Shown one piece after another: positions 44,420 to 50,902 of a stretch of 64,000 nt of DNA. Under the pieces are notes generated by a model, which worked only from the letters and a program-made list of their open reading frames with translations, searched no databases and was not told the DNA's origin. Position numbers and translations under genes: made by a program. Position 1 is the first letter of the stretch. The number at the start of each line of letters is the position of its first letter. Source of the stretch: Arthrobacter sp. ERGS1:01 (lineage in GTDB: Bacteria; Actinomycetota; Actinomycetes; Actinomycetales; Micrococcaceae); NCBI RefSeq assembly GCF_001281315.1, contig NZ_CP012479.1, positions 1-64,000 of the forward strand, written 5' to 3'.

Positions 44420-44863
44420 GTGTACGATTTCGATGCGGACCCAGAATTGACTCGTGCGGCCCTCCCGCAAGCAGTTCTCGCGGTGCTCCGCGATGGGGAA
44501 AACCATGGGTATGTTATCGCCGAGTCCTTGACCAAGGCCACCCGCGTCATCGTTGAGGCCGGCTGAAGTCGCGGACCTATGACACGAAGGAATGCGAGAA
44601 GCGCATCGTCATGGAGTTTGAGGTTGATGAGATCGGCCCCTTGCTGCGTTGTGCCGCTGCGAAGGTCAACCGTACCCAACGCAGCAGCCATGGCGCCGGA
44701 GGAGCTGTACCGGCTAACCAGGGTAACCCGGCCGGGAATGGTCAGGCACGCCCGGGCTGGGGTGATTCATTGCCGGTCACAGCCGATGGCCCGTGGGCCA
44801 TTCCCGGAGGCCAGAATGACGGTGGGTAGGGGAGCGGACCCGACCTGAGCGCCCTCGTTCTAA
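44420..44863 (+). pseudogene. ssb: Chimeric remnant: PadR-like N-terminus fused to ssb (copy 2)
   Basis: From GTG 44420 the frame reads LTRAALPQAVLAVLRDGENH then GYVIAE, the N-terminal helix and first HTH helix of PadR regulators. It runs without a break into SLTKATRVIVEAG, which is the middle of SSB. The join lies at the shared bases GCCGAGTCC. A missing base then gives a stop at 44564-44566; the SSB sequence continues in another frame ([45 protein letters not shown]), and a further change spoils the acidic tail near 44863. It is a recombination product, not a functional gene. Confidence 0.75.
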
Positions 44864-44873
44864 CCACTGTTCT

Positions 44874-44909
44874 CGTGTCGGGGCTGGCAGGTACGCTAGC
44901 CCCGACACG
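44874..44909 (+). terminator. Hairpin after ssb copy 2
   Basis: CGTGTCGGGGCTGGC (44874-44888) pairs with GCTAGCCCCGACACG (44895-44909) with one G-T pair. It is the counterpart of 37406-37437 and keeps the cassette order ssb, hairpin, small protein. Confidence 0.7.
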
Positions 44910-44947
44910 CAACCGTGCACTACCCCGCATCTGATGCTTGAAATGAG

Positions 44948-45382
44948 ATGACTATGAACGACGAACACTTTGAAGACCTCCGCGCCTGGGCCAGAGGCAG
45001 TTACACCGCCGAGGCGGCTACGGAGTTGTTGATCCGTGCCTTTGAGGGACGCTTCGCAGCACCGGGCAACTCCTGGATCCACAAGAGTGAGAAATCAGGA
45101 AAACACTGGATCCGCTTCGGTGAGATCCCTGAACATGTGGATGTGCTTTCCGGTGGTGAGAGCCGGTTCCTGAGGCTCGTGGCCTCCATTGCTGCTGTTG
45201 AGGTCAGTGTGGACTTGGGTGAGGTTCTTCCTGGACTTGATCGCCGGGTCCTCGAGCTGGTGCTGGCTGCGGTAGCGCACGCCGGCGGCAGCCACGAACA
45301 TTCCGGCTTCACTACCAACACGGATGGCTCCCAAAGTATTGAGAGGCTCTCCACCCTGTACCCGTGGCCCGATGAAGCCTAA
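44948..45382 (+). CDS. Conserved small protein of the duplicated cassette (copy 2)
   Basis: A 144-aa paralogue of the protein at 37479-37901. Shared parts include LRAWA, TEAATELLIRAF, the FxxIP..., LSGGE and the C-terminal LVLAAVAHAGGSHEHSG then STLYPWP. Function unknown. The start is ATG 44948 or 44954. It overlaps the next gene by 11 bases, exactly as in copy 1. Its frame is intact although the upstream ssb copy is dead. Confidence 0.8.
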   Translation: MTMNDEHFEDLRAWARGSYTAEAATELLIRAFEGRFAAPGNSWIHKSEKSGKHWIRFGEIPEHVDVLSGGESRFLRLVASIAAVEVSVDLGEVLPGLDRRVLELVLAAVAHAGGSHEHSGFTTNTDGSQSIERLSTLYPWPDEA

Positions 45383-45686
45383 GAAGTCCCCGAGTTTTAG
45401 CCTGTCCCTGCCCGTCGAAACCGCGGATCAGGTACGTGCCGTGCAACAAGCTGTGGGAGCCCAGGAAGGGTACGCGTCCGTCAATGAGCTGCTGGCGGCG
45501 GCGGTTAATCGGGAGTTACGCTGGCTCCAACGCAAACACAACGGCGGTATGCCTTGGCGCGGGATCCCGGCCGGAGTCTTTCGCCCAGGCATGCGCACCA
45601 AGGAAGAAAGCCGGGGGAGTGGGCCTAACTCCACCGGTCGAACCACTCCACGGGGCAGAAGTGCCATGATTCAAGGGGAAAAATAG
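45372..45686 (+). CDS. Ribbon-helix-helix-like small protein (copy 2)
   Basis: A 104-aa paralogue of 37891-38148, with the same N-terminal SPSFSLSLPVETADQVRAV and ASVNELLAAAVNREL region. The C-terminus is 19 residues longer and basic (STGRTTPRGRSAMIQGEK). Bases 45386-45469 are identical to copy 1 while both sides have diverged, which points to gene conversion or strong selection. A partition or repressor role is possible but untested. Confidence 0.7.
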   Translation: MKPKKSPSFSLSLPVETADQVRAVQQAVGAQEGYASVNELLAAAVNRELRWLQRKHNGGMPWRGIPAGVFRPGMRTKEESRGSGPNSTGRTTPRGRSAMIQGEK

Positions 45687-45697
45687 GCCGCTTGTGT

Positions 45698-45946
45698 CTA
45701 GTTGATCGGGGTGATCGTGACGTTATCTGTGGCGCAATACATTTGCCGACCCCGGCCGTCGGAGAGGTCGATCCAGACGGCACTACCGTCCGTTGCGACG
45801 GCGGATACCTGCCCCTGCAGGGTGTAGCCGTTGGCGAGTCCAAGGGCCACATCTTCCCCGCAGACGAGATTGATCCATTCGGCGTTAAGTTGGGTAGCGT
45901 CCGTTGTTGGGCCGTCTTTGACTGTTCCCCGTCGAGTCTTCATCAT
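45698..45946 (-). CDS. Small conserved protein of the cassette (82 aa)
   Basis: This soluble protein (LNAEWINLVCGEDVALGLANG, TLQGQVSAVATDGSAVWIDL, QMYCATDNVTITPIN) has the look of a small beta-barrel fold, but I recognise no family. It is convergent with the RHH-like gene, 11 bases apart. The ATG at 45946 (or 45943) lacks a strong ribosome binding site. A C-terminal scrap of a homologue lies beyond the first cassette at 39546-39600. Confidence 0.65.
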   Translation of the reverse strand: MMKTRRGTVKDGPTTDATQLNAEWINLVCGEDVALGLANGYTLQGQVSAVATDGSAVWIDLSDGRGRQMYCATDNVTITPIN

Positions 45947-46046
45947 GATTCAAACCTACGATGTTCCTTCCCTGGATGGCATTGTGAAAGCTGTGACGTC
46001 TCCGACAGCAGACAAAACCATGTGAATTCGATGACCGGCAGTGAAA

Positions 46047-46092
46047 GAGGGTGGGGGCTGTAACCGGCGATGCCGGCACAGCCCCCACCCTC
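46047..46092. terminator. 15-bp GC-rich hairpin
   Basis: GAGGGTGGGGGCTGT (46047-46061) pairs with ACAGCCCCCACCCTC (46078-46092), with a small inner stem in the loop. It lies 17 bases after the stop of the membrane protein gene (minus strand). Confidence 0.8.
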
Positions 46093-46108
46093 TTGAACTT
46101 GAGTGCTC

Positions 46109-46351
46109 TTAGTCCTTGTATCGGTTACTGAGCATTGGGAGGAATCGGTTCCTATTTCCCACCGCGATCAGAACAGTGAAGATCACGATCACGAGAGCGA
46201 AGAGAATACCAATCCAAGGTCCTGAAGCATCAATGGTCCTCGGGACCTGAAACAGCCCAGCCGCAGCCAGGACAAGGTAAAAGCTGTCACTGAGATACCT
46301 GCGAGGTCGTCGGTCCTTAACATGACTCTCTGACGTCGATTCGTTCATCAT
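46109..46351 (-). CDS. Small membrane protein of unknown function
   Basis: An 80-aa protein with two predicted membrane helices (YLVLAAAGLFQVP and GILFALVIVIFTVLIAVG) after a charged N-terminus. No family recognised. ATG 46351 (or 46348) follows AAGGAGAACCA. It begins 39 bases after the secreted protein gene, and the two share one terminator, so they probably form an operon, for example a secreted protein with a protective membrane partner (guess). Confidence 0.7.
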   Translation of the reverse strand: MMNESTSESHVKDRRPRRYLSDSFYLVLAAAGLFQVPRTIDASGPWIGILFALVIVIFTVLIAVGNRNRFLPMLSNRYKD

Positions 46352-46390
46352 TGGTTCTCCTTCATTGAACAGATAGAGCGGAGCGGCATG

Positions 46391-47281
46391 TTAGGAGAAG
46401 CACGCATCCTTGATCCCGTTAATACCCAAGATTTCAGCGAACAGGCCACCTGAAGCTGCCATCGCTGCGTTCCATTTGGCACCGGCACCATTTGCGGCGT
46501 GATAGGCACGATAGATGATTTCGATACCGCGCTTGACGGAACCAAACCTGGTGATGAGTTTGGCGGCAACCTTTGCGCCAGCGCCCCAAGGAAGAATGGT
46601 GGTCCCCACAGTTGCGACACAGACGGTCCACCCCCACACCGTACTGGGATCTGCGACTACCGGGAAAGCAGTCTGCTCTGTGTGAGCTACCCGCTGCACC
46701 AGGGTCGTGCCATCAATAGTGAATGACGTAGGAACTGAGGCGCCGTTGGCATCATGTGCCCAGGGCGCCAGAACGCTACCCAAGATTGCTCCGTCCTGGC
46801 TTGAGAATTCTACGGAACCGTCCTTGAGTACTTTTGCTTTAGCTCTCGCGGGAATTTCAAGAGGAAACCGGTACTCCGTAGCCGCAGAGGCGGAGTCAAT
46901 CTTGATGATCGATTGGCTACCTGATGCCGTGGCAAAGGTGGAAATCGTAGCGTCGGGAAGCTCAGTGTTCAGCAGAGCTTGACCTTGGCCTTCGAAGAGA
47001 GCAGCGGGGATGTCCGAGGGGCTGATTGCCTGCTTACTTGTAATGTTCCCGGGAATTTCAAGCGACAGGTCACCGGCGGCATCTTTTTCTACGACTTTCG
47101 CCGTGCCGGGAGCCACCTCGAGCTGGGTCCCAACGTTAGTTGCAACCGGGGATGCTTCTTGATTCTTCGCGACAGTGCTCGGGGATGCCGAAGCGACTCC
47201 GGATCCAGCGGCAACGATCGCAGTTGAGATCGTCAACCCAAGGACGATTCGCACAGGTAGAGAGACTTCTCTTTTGGACAA
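46391..47281 (-). CDS. Secreted protein of unknown function
   Basis: About 296 aa. TTG 47281 with GGGGG upstream starts a signal peptide (KREVSLPVRIVLGLTISTAIV then ASA). The mature part is mixed (ITSKQAISPSDIPAALFEGQ, then a middle segment rich in beta-strand). The end has a small hydrophobic helical region (VCVATVGTTILPWGAGAKVAAKL, GAKWNAAMAASGGLFAEILG) typical of small secreted bacteriocin-like tails, but I cannot assign a family. An IS5 element is inserted 57 bases upstream and may have replaced or changed its promoter. Confidence 0.7.
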   Translation of the reverse strand: MSKREVSLPVRIVLGLTISTAIVAAGSGVASASPSTVAKNQEASPVATNVGTQLEVAPGTAKVVEKDAAGDLSLEIPGNITSKQAISPSDIPAALFEGQGQALLNTELPDATISTFATASGSQSIIKIDSASAATEYRFPLEIPARAKAKVLKDGSVEFSSQDGAILGSVLAPWAHDANGASVPTSFTIDGTTLVQRVAHTEQTAFPVVADPSTVWGWTVCVATVGTTILPWGAGAKVAAKLITRFGSVKRGIEIIYRAYHAANGAGAKWNAAMAASGGLFAEILGINGIKDACFS

Positions 47282-47334
47282 CTTGTAAACCCCCAATAGA
47301 ATTGGCACCCGACAACACGGTGCCATTGCAGCGA

Positions 47335-47890
47335 CTAGGGCGTGTCTCCTAATGCGGTCAGCCAGATGGTGAGGGCGCGGAGGACGGCTCCGCCTCGGTA
47401 GGTGAGGGCGAGTTTGTCGTAACGGGTCGCCAGTCCGCGCCATTGTTTGAAGGTGTTGAAGTTTCGCTCAACGACGTTGCGGCCTTTGTAGTCTTCCTTG
47501 TCGAATGCTGGTGGTCGGCCACCGGAGGAGCCGCGGCGTTTCCGGTGCCCGATCTGATCGGATGGTTGCGGGATGACGGCCGTGATGCCCCGATCTCGAA
47601 GGTGGGTCCGGATTGCTTTTGAGGAGTAGGCCTTGTCTGCGCGTACCCGGTCCGGGCGGGTTCTTGGCCTGCCCGGACCGGCCCGGTTGATACTCAGATG
47701 GTCCATCAGGTGGGGAAACATGGGTGCGTCCCCGCCCTGGCCGGGAGCAACCAGTAACGCCAGGGGCCTGCCGTTGCCATCGACCAGGGCATGGATCTTC
47801 GTAGTCAGCCCGCCACGGGAGCGGCCAATTGCATGGTCGGCCGGCTCATCGAGCAGATTCATGTAATTCGATGGGTCCCCCTGTGGGGCG
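47335..47890 (-). CDS. IS5-family transposase, C-terminal frame
   Basis: The second frame continues as AIGRSRGGLTTKIHALVDG, then RVRADKAYSSKAIRTHLR (second Asp), VVERNFNTFKQWRGLATRYDK (catalytic Glu in the Y-(2)-R-(3)-E region) and ends LGDTP. It is reached by slippage from the first frame. The borders given are approximate at the upstream end. Confidence 0.85.
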
Positions 47891-48279
47891 GGGAAGATTG
47901 GTGCCGTGCTGATGGGCGCGGTTGACCGTGGAATCGACCGAGACCGCCCAATCCACCAGGCCCACAGCATCGGCTGCAGTGAGCAGCTGGGCCAAGATCC
48001 CGTCCCACGTGCCGTCCCCGCTGTAGCGGCGGTGGCGTTTCCAGATCGTCTGCCATGGACCGAACTCGGTCGGCACGTCACGCCAAGCGATCCCGCACCG
48101 ATACCGGTAAATGATGCCCTCGACCACCTTGCGGTCATCCCGAAAGGGGCGACCCCGACGGCCGGAGGACGAGGGGAGTAACGGCTGGATACGGGCCCAC
48201 TGACCATCAGTCAAAACAGAAGTACGTGACACCCTTCAATCATTGCGCACCACCACACCACCATTTAGGAGACACGCCC
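47338..48279 (-). mobile_element. IS5-family (IS427 group) insertion sequence
   Basis: The terminal repeats GGGCGTGTCTCCTAA at 47338 and its complement ending at 48279 are flanked by CTA and TAG, the target CTAG with TA duplicated that is usual for this group. Two overlapping frames make the transposase. The stop of orfB is completed by the target TAG at 47335-47337. Both frames look intact. Confidence 0.88.
47846..48232 (-). CDS. IS5-family transposase, N-terminal frame
   Basis: A 128-aa first frame: SVLTDGQWARIQPLLPSSSG (HTH/N-domain), then RYRCGIAWRDVPTEFGPWQT, the DDE part beginning with the first Asp at VDSTVNRAHQHG. ATG 48232 is 47 bases inside the IS end. The complete transposase needs a frame change near 47875-47890 at the GGGGGAC run, as in other IS427-group elements. 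Confidence 0.88.
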   Translation of the reverse strand: MSRTSVLTDGQWARIQPLLPSSSGRRGRPFRDDRKVVEGIIYRYRCGIAWRDVPTEFGPWQTIWKRHRRYSGDGTWDGILAQLLTAADAVGLVDWAVSVDSTVNRAHQHGTNLPRPTGGPIELHESAR

Positions 48280-48787
48280 TAGAGCTAGCCACTGGCCTTT
48301 CGGCACCACCGATGCTAACGAAGTATTTGCGAAAATGAGAAAGTTGACAACTTACCTGGTTTAGCCGGTGCGAGCTGGCGTCTACAGATTTACGCCTTAG
48401 CGGAGAGACAGCATATTTTCGCCATGGCGAATTGTTTCGCGTCGTACCTTCGCCCAGGCAGACGCACTCAGGAAGAACCTCAGGGGTACATCATCACGCT
48501 GCAAACACAAAAGAAGATGAAGAACTAGACCAGGAGAAGATGACATCACCGGCGGGCGTGTTGGTTAGCGAGTTGTCCTACCCCTGAAGCGGTCGATACC
48601 CCCGGACCATTTGATGGCCGGGAACTGACCGTGCAGATCGCTGAATAGTTCGTGGTCTAGTTCAGTGCCGGGGTGCGATGAGGTCACCCAAGATGAATCC
48701 GGTCGCCGTGTCAACCTGGGTGGTTCGATCTTGACGGCCCTACCCCAGGATTGTGACTGAATAGATGCGACCGGCCAGGGACCCGAA
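48280..48787. other. Region downstream of the IS with gene scraps
   Basis: No intact gene. A scrap of the RHH-like cassette gene lies at 48439-48528. A minus-strand stretch around 48560-48780 reads TTQVDTATGFILGDL and may be part of another lost gene. Confidence 0.35.
48439..48528 (+). pseudogene. Possible third scrap of the RHH-like cassette gene
   Basis: In one plus frame this reads YLRPGRRTQEEPQG, close to FRPGMRTKEESRG at the C-terminus of copies 1 and 2, then runs to a stop at 48526-48528. The rest is absent. Confidence 0.45.
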
Positions 48788-48869
48788 ATGATCGTCGTCG
48801 ACCACGACGAGCTTATAGTCAACGGCCGTCGCGTTTGTGAACCTTACGCGCCCCAGGAACCTGGGGGGC

Positions 48870-48895
48870 GTCGGTTCGAATCTGACTTGGGCCCA
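48870..48895 (+). other. tRNA 3'-end remnant (T-arm and acceptor strand)
   Basis: GTCGG-TTCGAAT-CTGAC forms a T-arm (one G-T pair), followed by the acceptor-like TTGGGCC. No matching D-arm, anticodon arm or 5' acceptor strand is found in the 75 bases upstream, so only the 3' part exists. A hairpin follows 47 bases later. Such fragments mark integration sites of mobile elements. Confidence 0.6.
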
Positions 48896-48941
48896 ATGTG
48901 TGAGCGGGGCAAAAAGGCCCGGATTTACGGGGCTTCTGGTA

Positions 48942-48969
48942 GTGACGGGGAGGCTTTCCTCCCCGTCAC
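48942..48969 (+). terminator. 12-bp hairpin after the tRNA remnant
   Basis: GTGACGGGGAGG pairs perfectly with CCTCCCCGTCAC across the loop CTTT. It could be the old terminator of the tRNA gene. Confidence 0.7.
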
Positions 48970-49120
48970 CTCGCGCTTGAGTGTCTGTGGCATTCGAACC
49001 GGCGAATAGACTCAGGGCGAGACATTGGTCAGCCTTGGTGCGTCACGGTTCTCACTATTGATCTCCGCAGCTTCACCAGAGACCCTGCTTTTTGGCGTAG
49101 CTTCTCGCTGCTTCAGGCAC

Positions 49121-50305
49121 TCAATCCGAAGCTGGGGATGCTAATACGGAGGAACGATGTATTTCCAGCGCCGAAACTGCGATCATTACGAAGATAGAAA
49201 TACTGATAACAGTGAGCGCCGGAAAGGCTGCTATGGCGAGGGTCCCAGCTGTGCAGGCGAGGAACACTGTCGAGACAATGATTGGTAGCGAAGGTCTGAG
49301 CAGCGCAGCCCACACGACGATCATGAAGACGAATACCGGCAACGTGAGAGCCACTGAACCTGTCATCGTTGGTAGATTCTCCTCTGACTTTGCGAGCACA
49401 TCTAGTTCGACTTCTATTCCCGCCGATAACGCACCAACTGCAGCAAAAATCAGGTAGTGCGGGTATCCGAACCCAAATCCGGTGCGTGCATTGCTAAGCC
49501 GCTTGCCGTGTGTTTGAGAGAAATAGATCCACCAGATTCCTGCAGCCAGTACAAGCCCGGCGAGGGCGAGCCGGATAACGTCCCCTGCATGACCACCCGC
49601 GTTTAGAGAATCGATTACTGCATTAGCAGATGCAAGCAGGCTCTCTCCAAGAAGGATCAGAACGAAGAGACTGTACCTCTCTGCGATATGGTGCGGATGC
49701 CAAGGTGTCTTCCGTGATTTTTCGGCCCAAACTGGAACCGTTAGCTCTAAGAACACCGCCGGCCAGAAGGTCCAGAACTGAACCTCGGTGGCGAACAGAA
49801 TTCGCACCACCCAAATGATCTGTACGGCTGCGATGCCGATAGCATAGCGAAGTGCAACACTCCGCTGCTCTGGATCGGAGAGGGCCACTCTGATCCACTG
49901 GACGACCATTGCTAGACGCATGATCAGATATCCCCAAGTGACTGTTGCCCATTGGCCATCCACGAGCGCGCTTTGGATCCCCGCAGCGAGGACGAGAACC
50001 CCACCCATCTGCACGATAGTGGTCACCCGGTAGAGCCAGTCATCTGTGTCGAAGGCCGAGGCAAACCAGGTGAAATTCATCCAAGCCCACCAAATTGCGA
50101 AGAACACCATTGCGTACCCGAGCAGGGTCGCTAGTGTGTGACCTTCTGACACACCATGATGTAAGTTCTGCGATGCCTGCGAAACCGCAATGACAAAGAC
50201 TAGATCAAAGAAGAGCTCCAGGGGACTTGCTACACGGTTCGGTTCGCTCGGCTCGCGGCCTGTCATCCGCTGGAGGCCAAATCGGCTCAAAGTTCTAGGT
50301 CGCAC
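49121..50305 (-). CDS. ltrA: Low temperature requirement protein A (LtrA) family membrane protein
   Basis: A 394-aa integral membrane protein with about ten helices. The signature ELFFDLVFVIAVSQASQNLHH near the N-terminus and HHIAERYSLFVLILLGESLLA in the middle are diagnostic of the LtrA family, first described by a cold-sensitive Listeria mutant; the biochemical role is unknown. GTG 50305 overlaps the end of the NTF2-like gene by 11 bases; ATG 50266 is an alternative. The two genes form an operon running away from the kinase operon, with the inverted repeat at 50717 upstream. Confidence 0.88.
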   Translation of the reverse strand: MRPRTLSRFGLQRMTGREPSEPNRVASPLELFFDLVFVIAVSQASQNLHHGVSEGHTLATLLGYAMVFFAIWWAWMNFTWFASAFDTDDWLYRVTTIVQMGGVLVLAAGIQSALVDGQWATVTWGYLIMRLAMVVQWIRVALSDPEQRSVALRYAIGIAAVQIIWVVRILFATEVQFWTFWPAVFLELTVPVWAEKSRKTPWHPHHIAERYSLFVLILLGESLLASANAVIDSLNAGGHAGDVIRLALAGLVLAAGIWWIYFSQTHGKRLSNARTGFGFGYPHYLIFAAVGALSAGIEVELDVLAKSEENLPTMTGSVALTLPVFVFMIVVWAALLRPSLPIIVSTVFLACTAGTLAIAAFPALTVISISIFVMIAVSALEIHRSSVLASPASD

Positions 50306-50633
50306 TAATTGCAGGGATCTGGAACGATGCGACTAGGCCGTCTCTGACCGTCACGGTTGCACTGGATTCCCCATTGAATACTCCACTATTCCAATGAAAT
50401 CGAATCTTAGTAGCTACACCCACGGTGTCCGCATCGAACACGTCAATGATCGCACCCGCACCAACCGCGTCAGTTTCTGCCCACTGACGCACACCGGCGC
50501 GACCTCGGAGTACCCTGCCCCAATCGTCGATAATCCCGTCACTTCGAAACGAGCCGACAAACTTGTCGATATCCGCAGCATTGATAGCGTCGACTGTATT
50601 TTGCACGGCCAAGGGAAGCGGAACGCGGTTCAT
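50295..50633 (-). CDS. NTF2/SnoaL-like protein
   Basis: A 112-aa protein with the NTF2 alpha+beta-cone pattern: helix VQNTVDAINAADIDKFVGSF, then DGIIDDWGRVLRGRAGVRQW and C-terminal strands SSATVTVRDGLVASFQIP. Such proteins include isomerases and small-molecule binders; the active-site residues here do not identify one. ATG 50633 follows AGGAGCTTC. It leads the NTF2-LtrA operon and is divergent from the two-component operon. Confidence 0.82.
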   Translation of the reverse strand: MNRVPLPLAVQNTVDAINAADIDKFVGSFRSDGIIDDWGRVLRGRAGVRQWAETDAVGAGAIIDVFDADTVGVATKIRFHWNSGVFNGESSATVTVRDGLVASFQIPAISAT

Positions 50634-50902
50634 GATGAAGCTCCTCGATGAAAGATATTGATTTCTTACAAAATATCTATCAAATCCCGGCTTCTAGAGG
50701 GGGTGATCATCAGAAAATGACACCAGTATGGGGGTCATGTTCTCCATCAAACTCTCCCAACCACGATCAACGAGATTGAAGTCTGTAGGTGATGGTTCCC
50801 TTTCGCCCGCCAACAATACGGTGTACTGATTCCTTGGACACTTCTGACTCCCGCCATGTGTTGTTTGGACAGTAGGCTTTACATGTTGCGAATGGTTTCA
50901 AG
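50634..50902. promoter_or_regulatory. Divergent promoter region
   Basis: This 269-base gap separates the NTF2-LtrA operon from the kinase operon. It holds the inverted repeat at 50717-50738 and an AT-rich stretch (50655-50690) suitable for promoters. Confidence 0.5.
50717..50738. promoter_or_regulatory. Inverted repeat ATGACACC-N6-GGGGTCAT (site A)
   Basis: The arms are complementary at seven of eight positions. The same layout appears at 54269-54290 before the thioester adhesin. Sixteen or so of 22 bases are shared, with the GGGGGT block identical. It may be the operator of the response regulator at 53271. Confidence 0.6.

Noticed and set aside
48788..49009. 73-aa plus-strand frame spanning the tRNA remnant
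   Set aside because: It reads straight through the tRNA T-arm and the terminator hairpin and has no domain or ribosome site.
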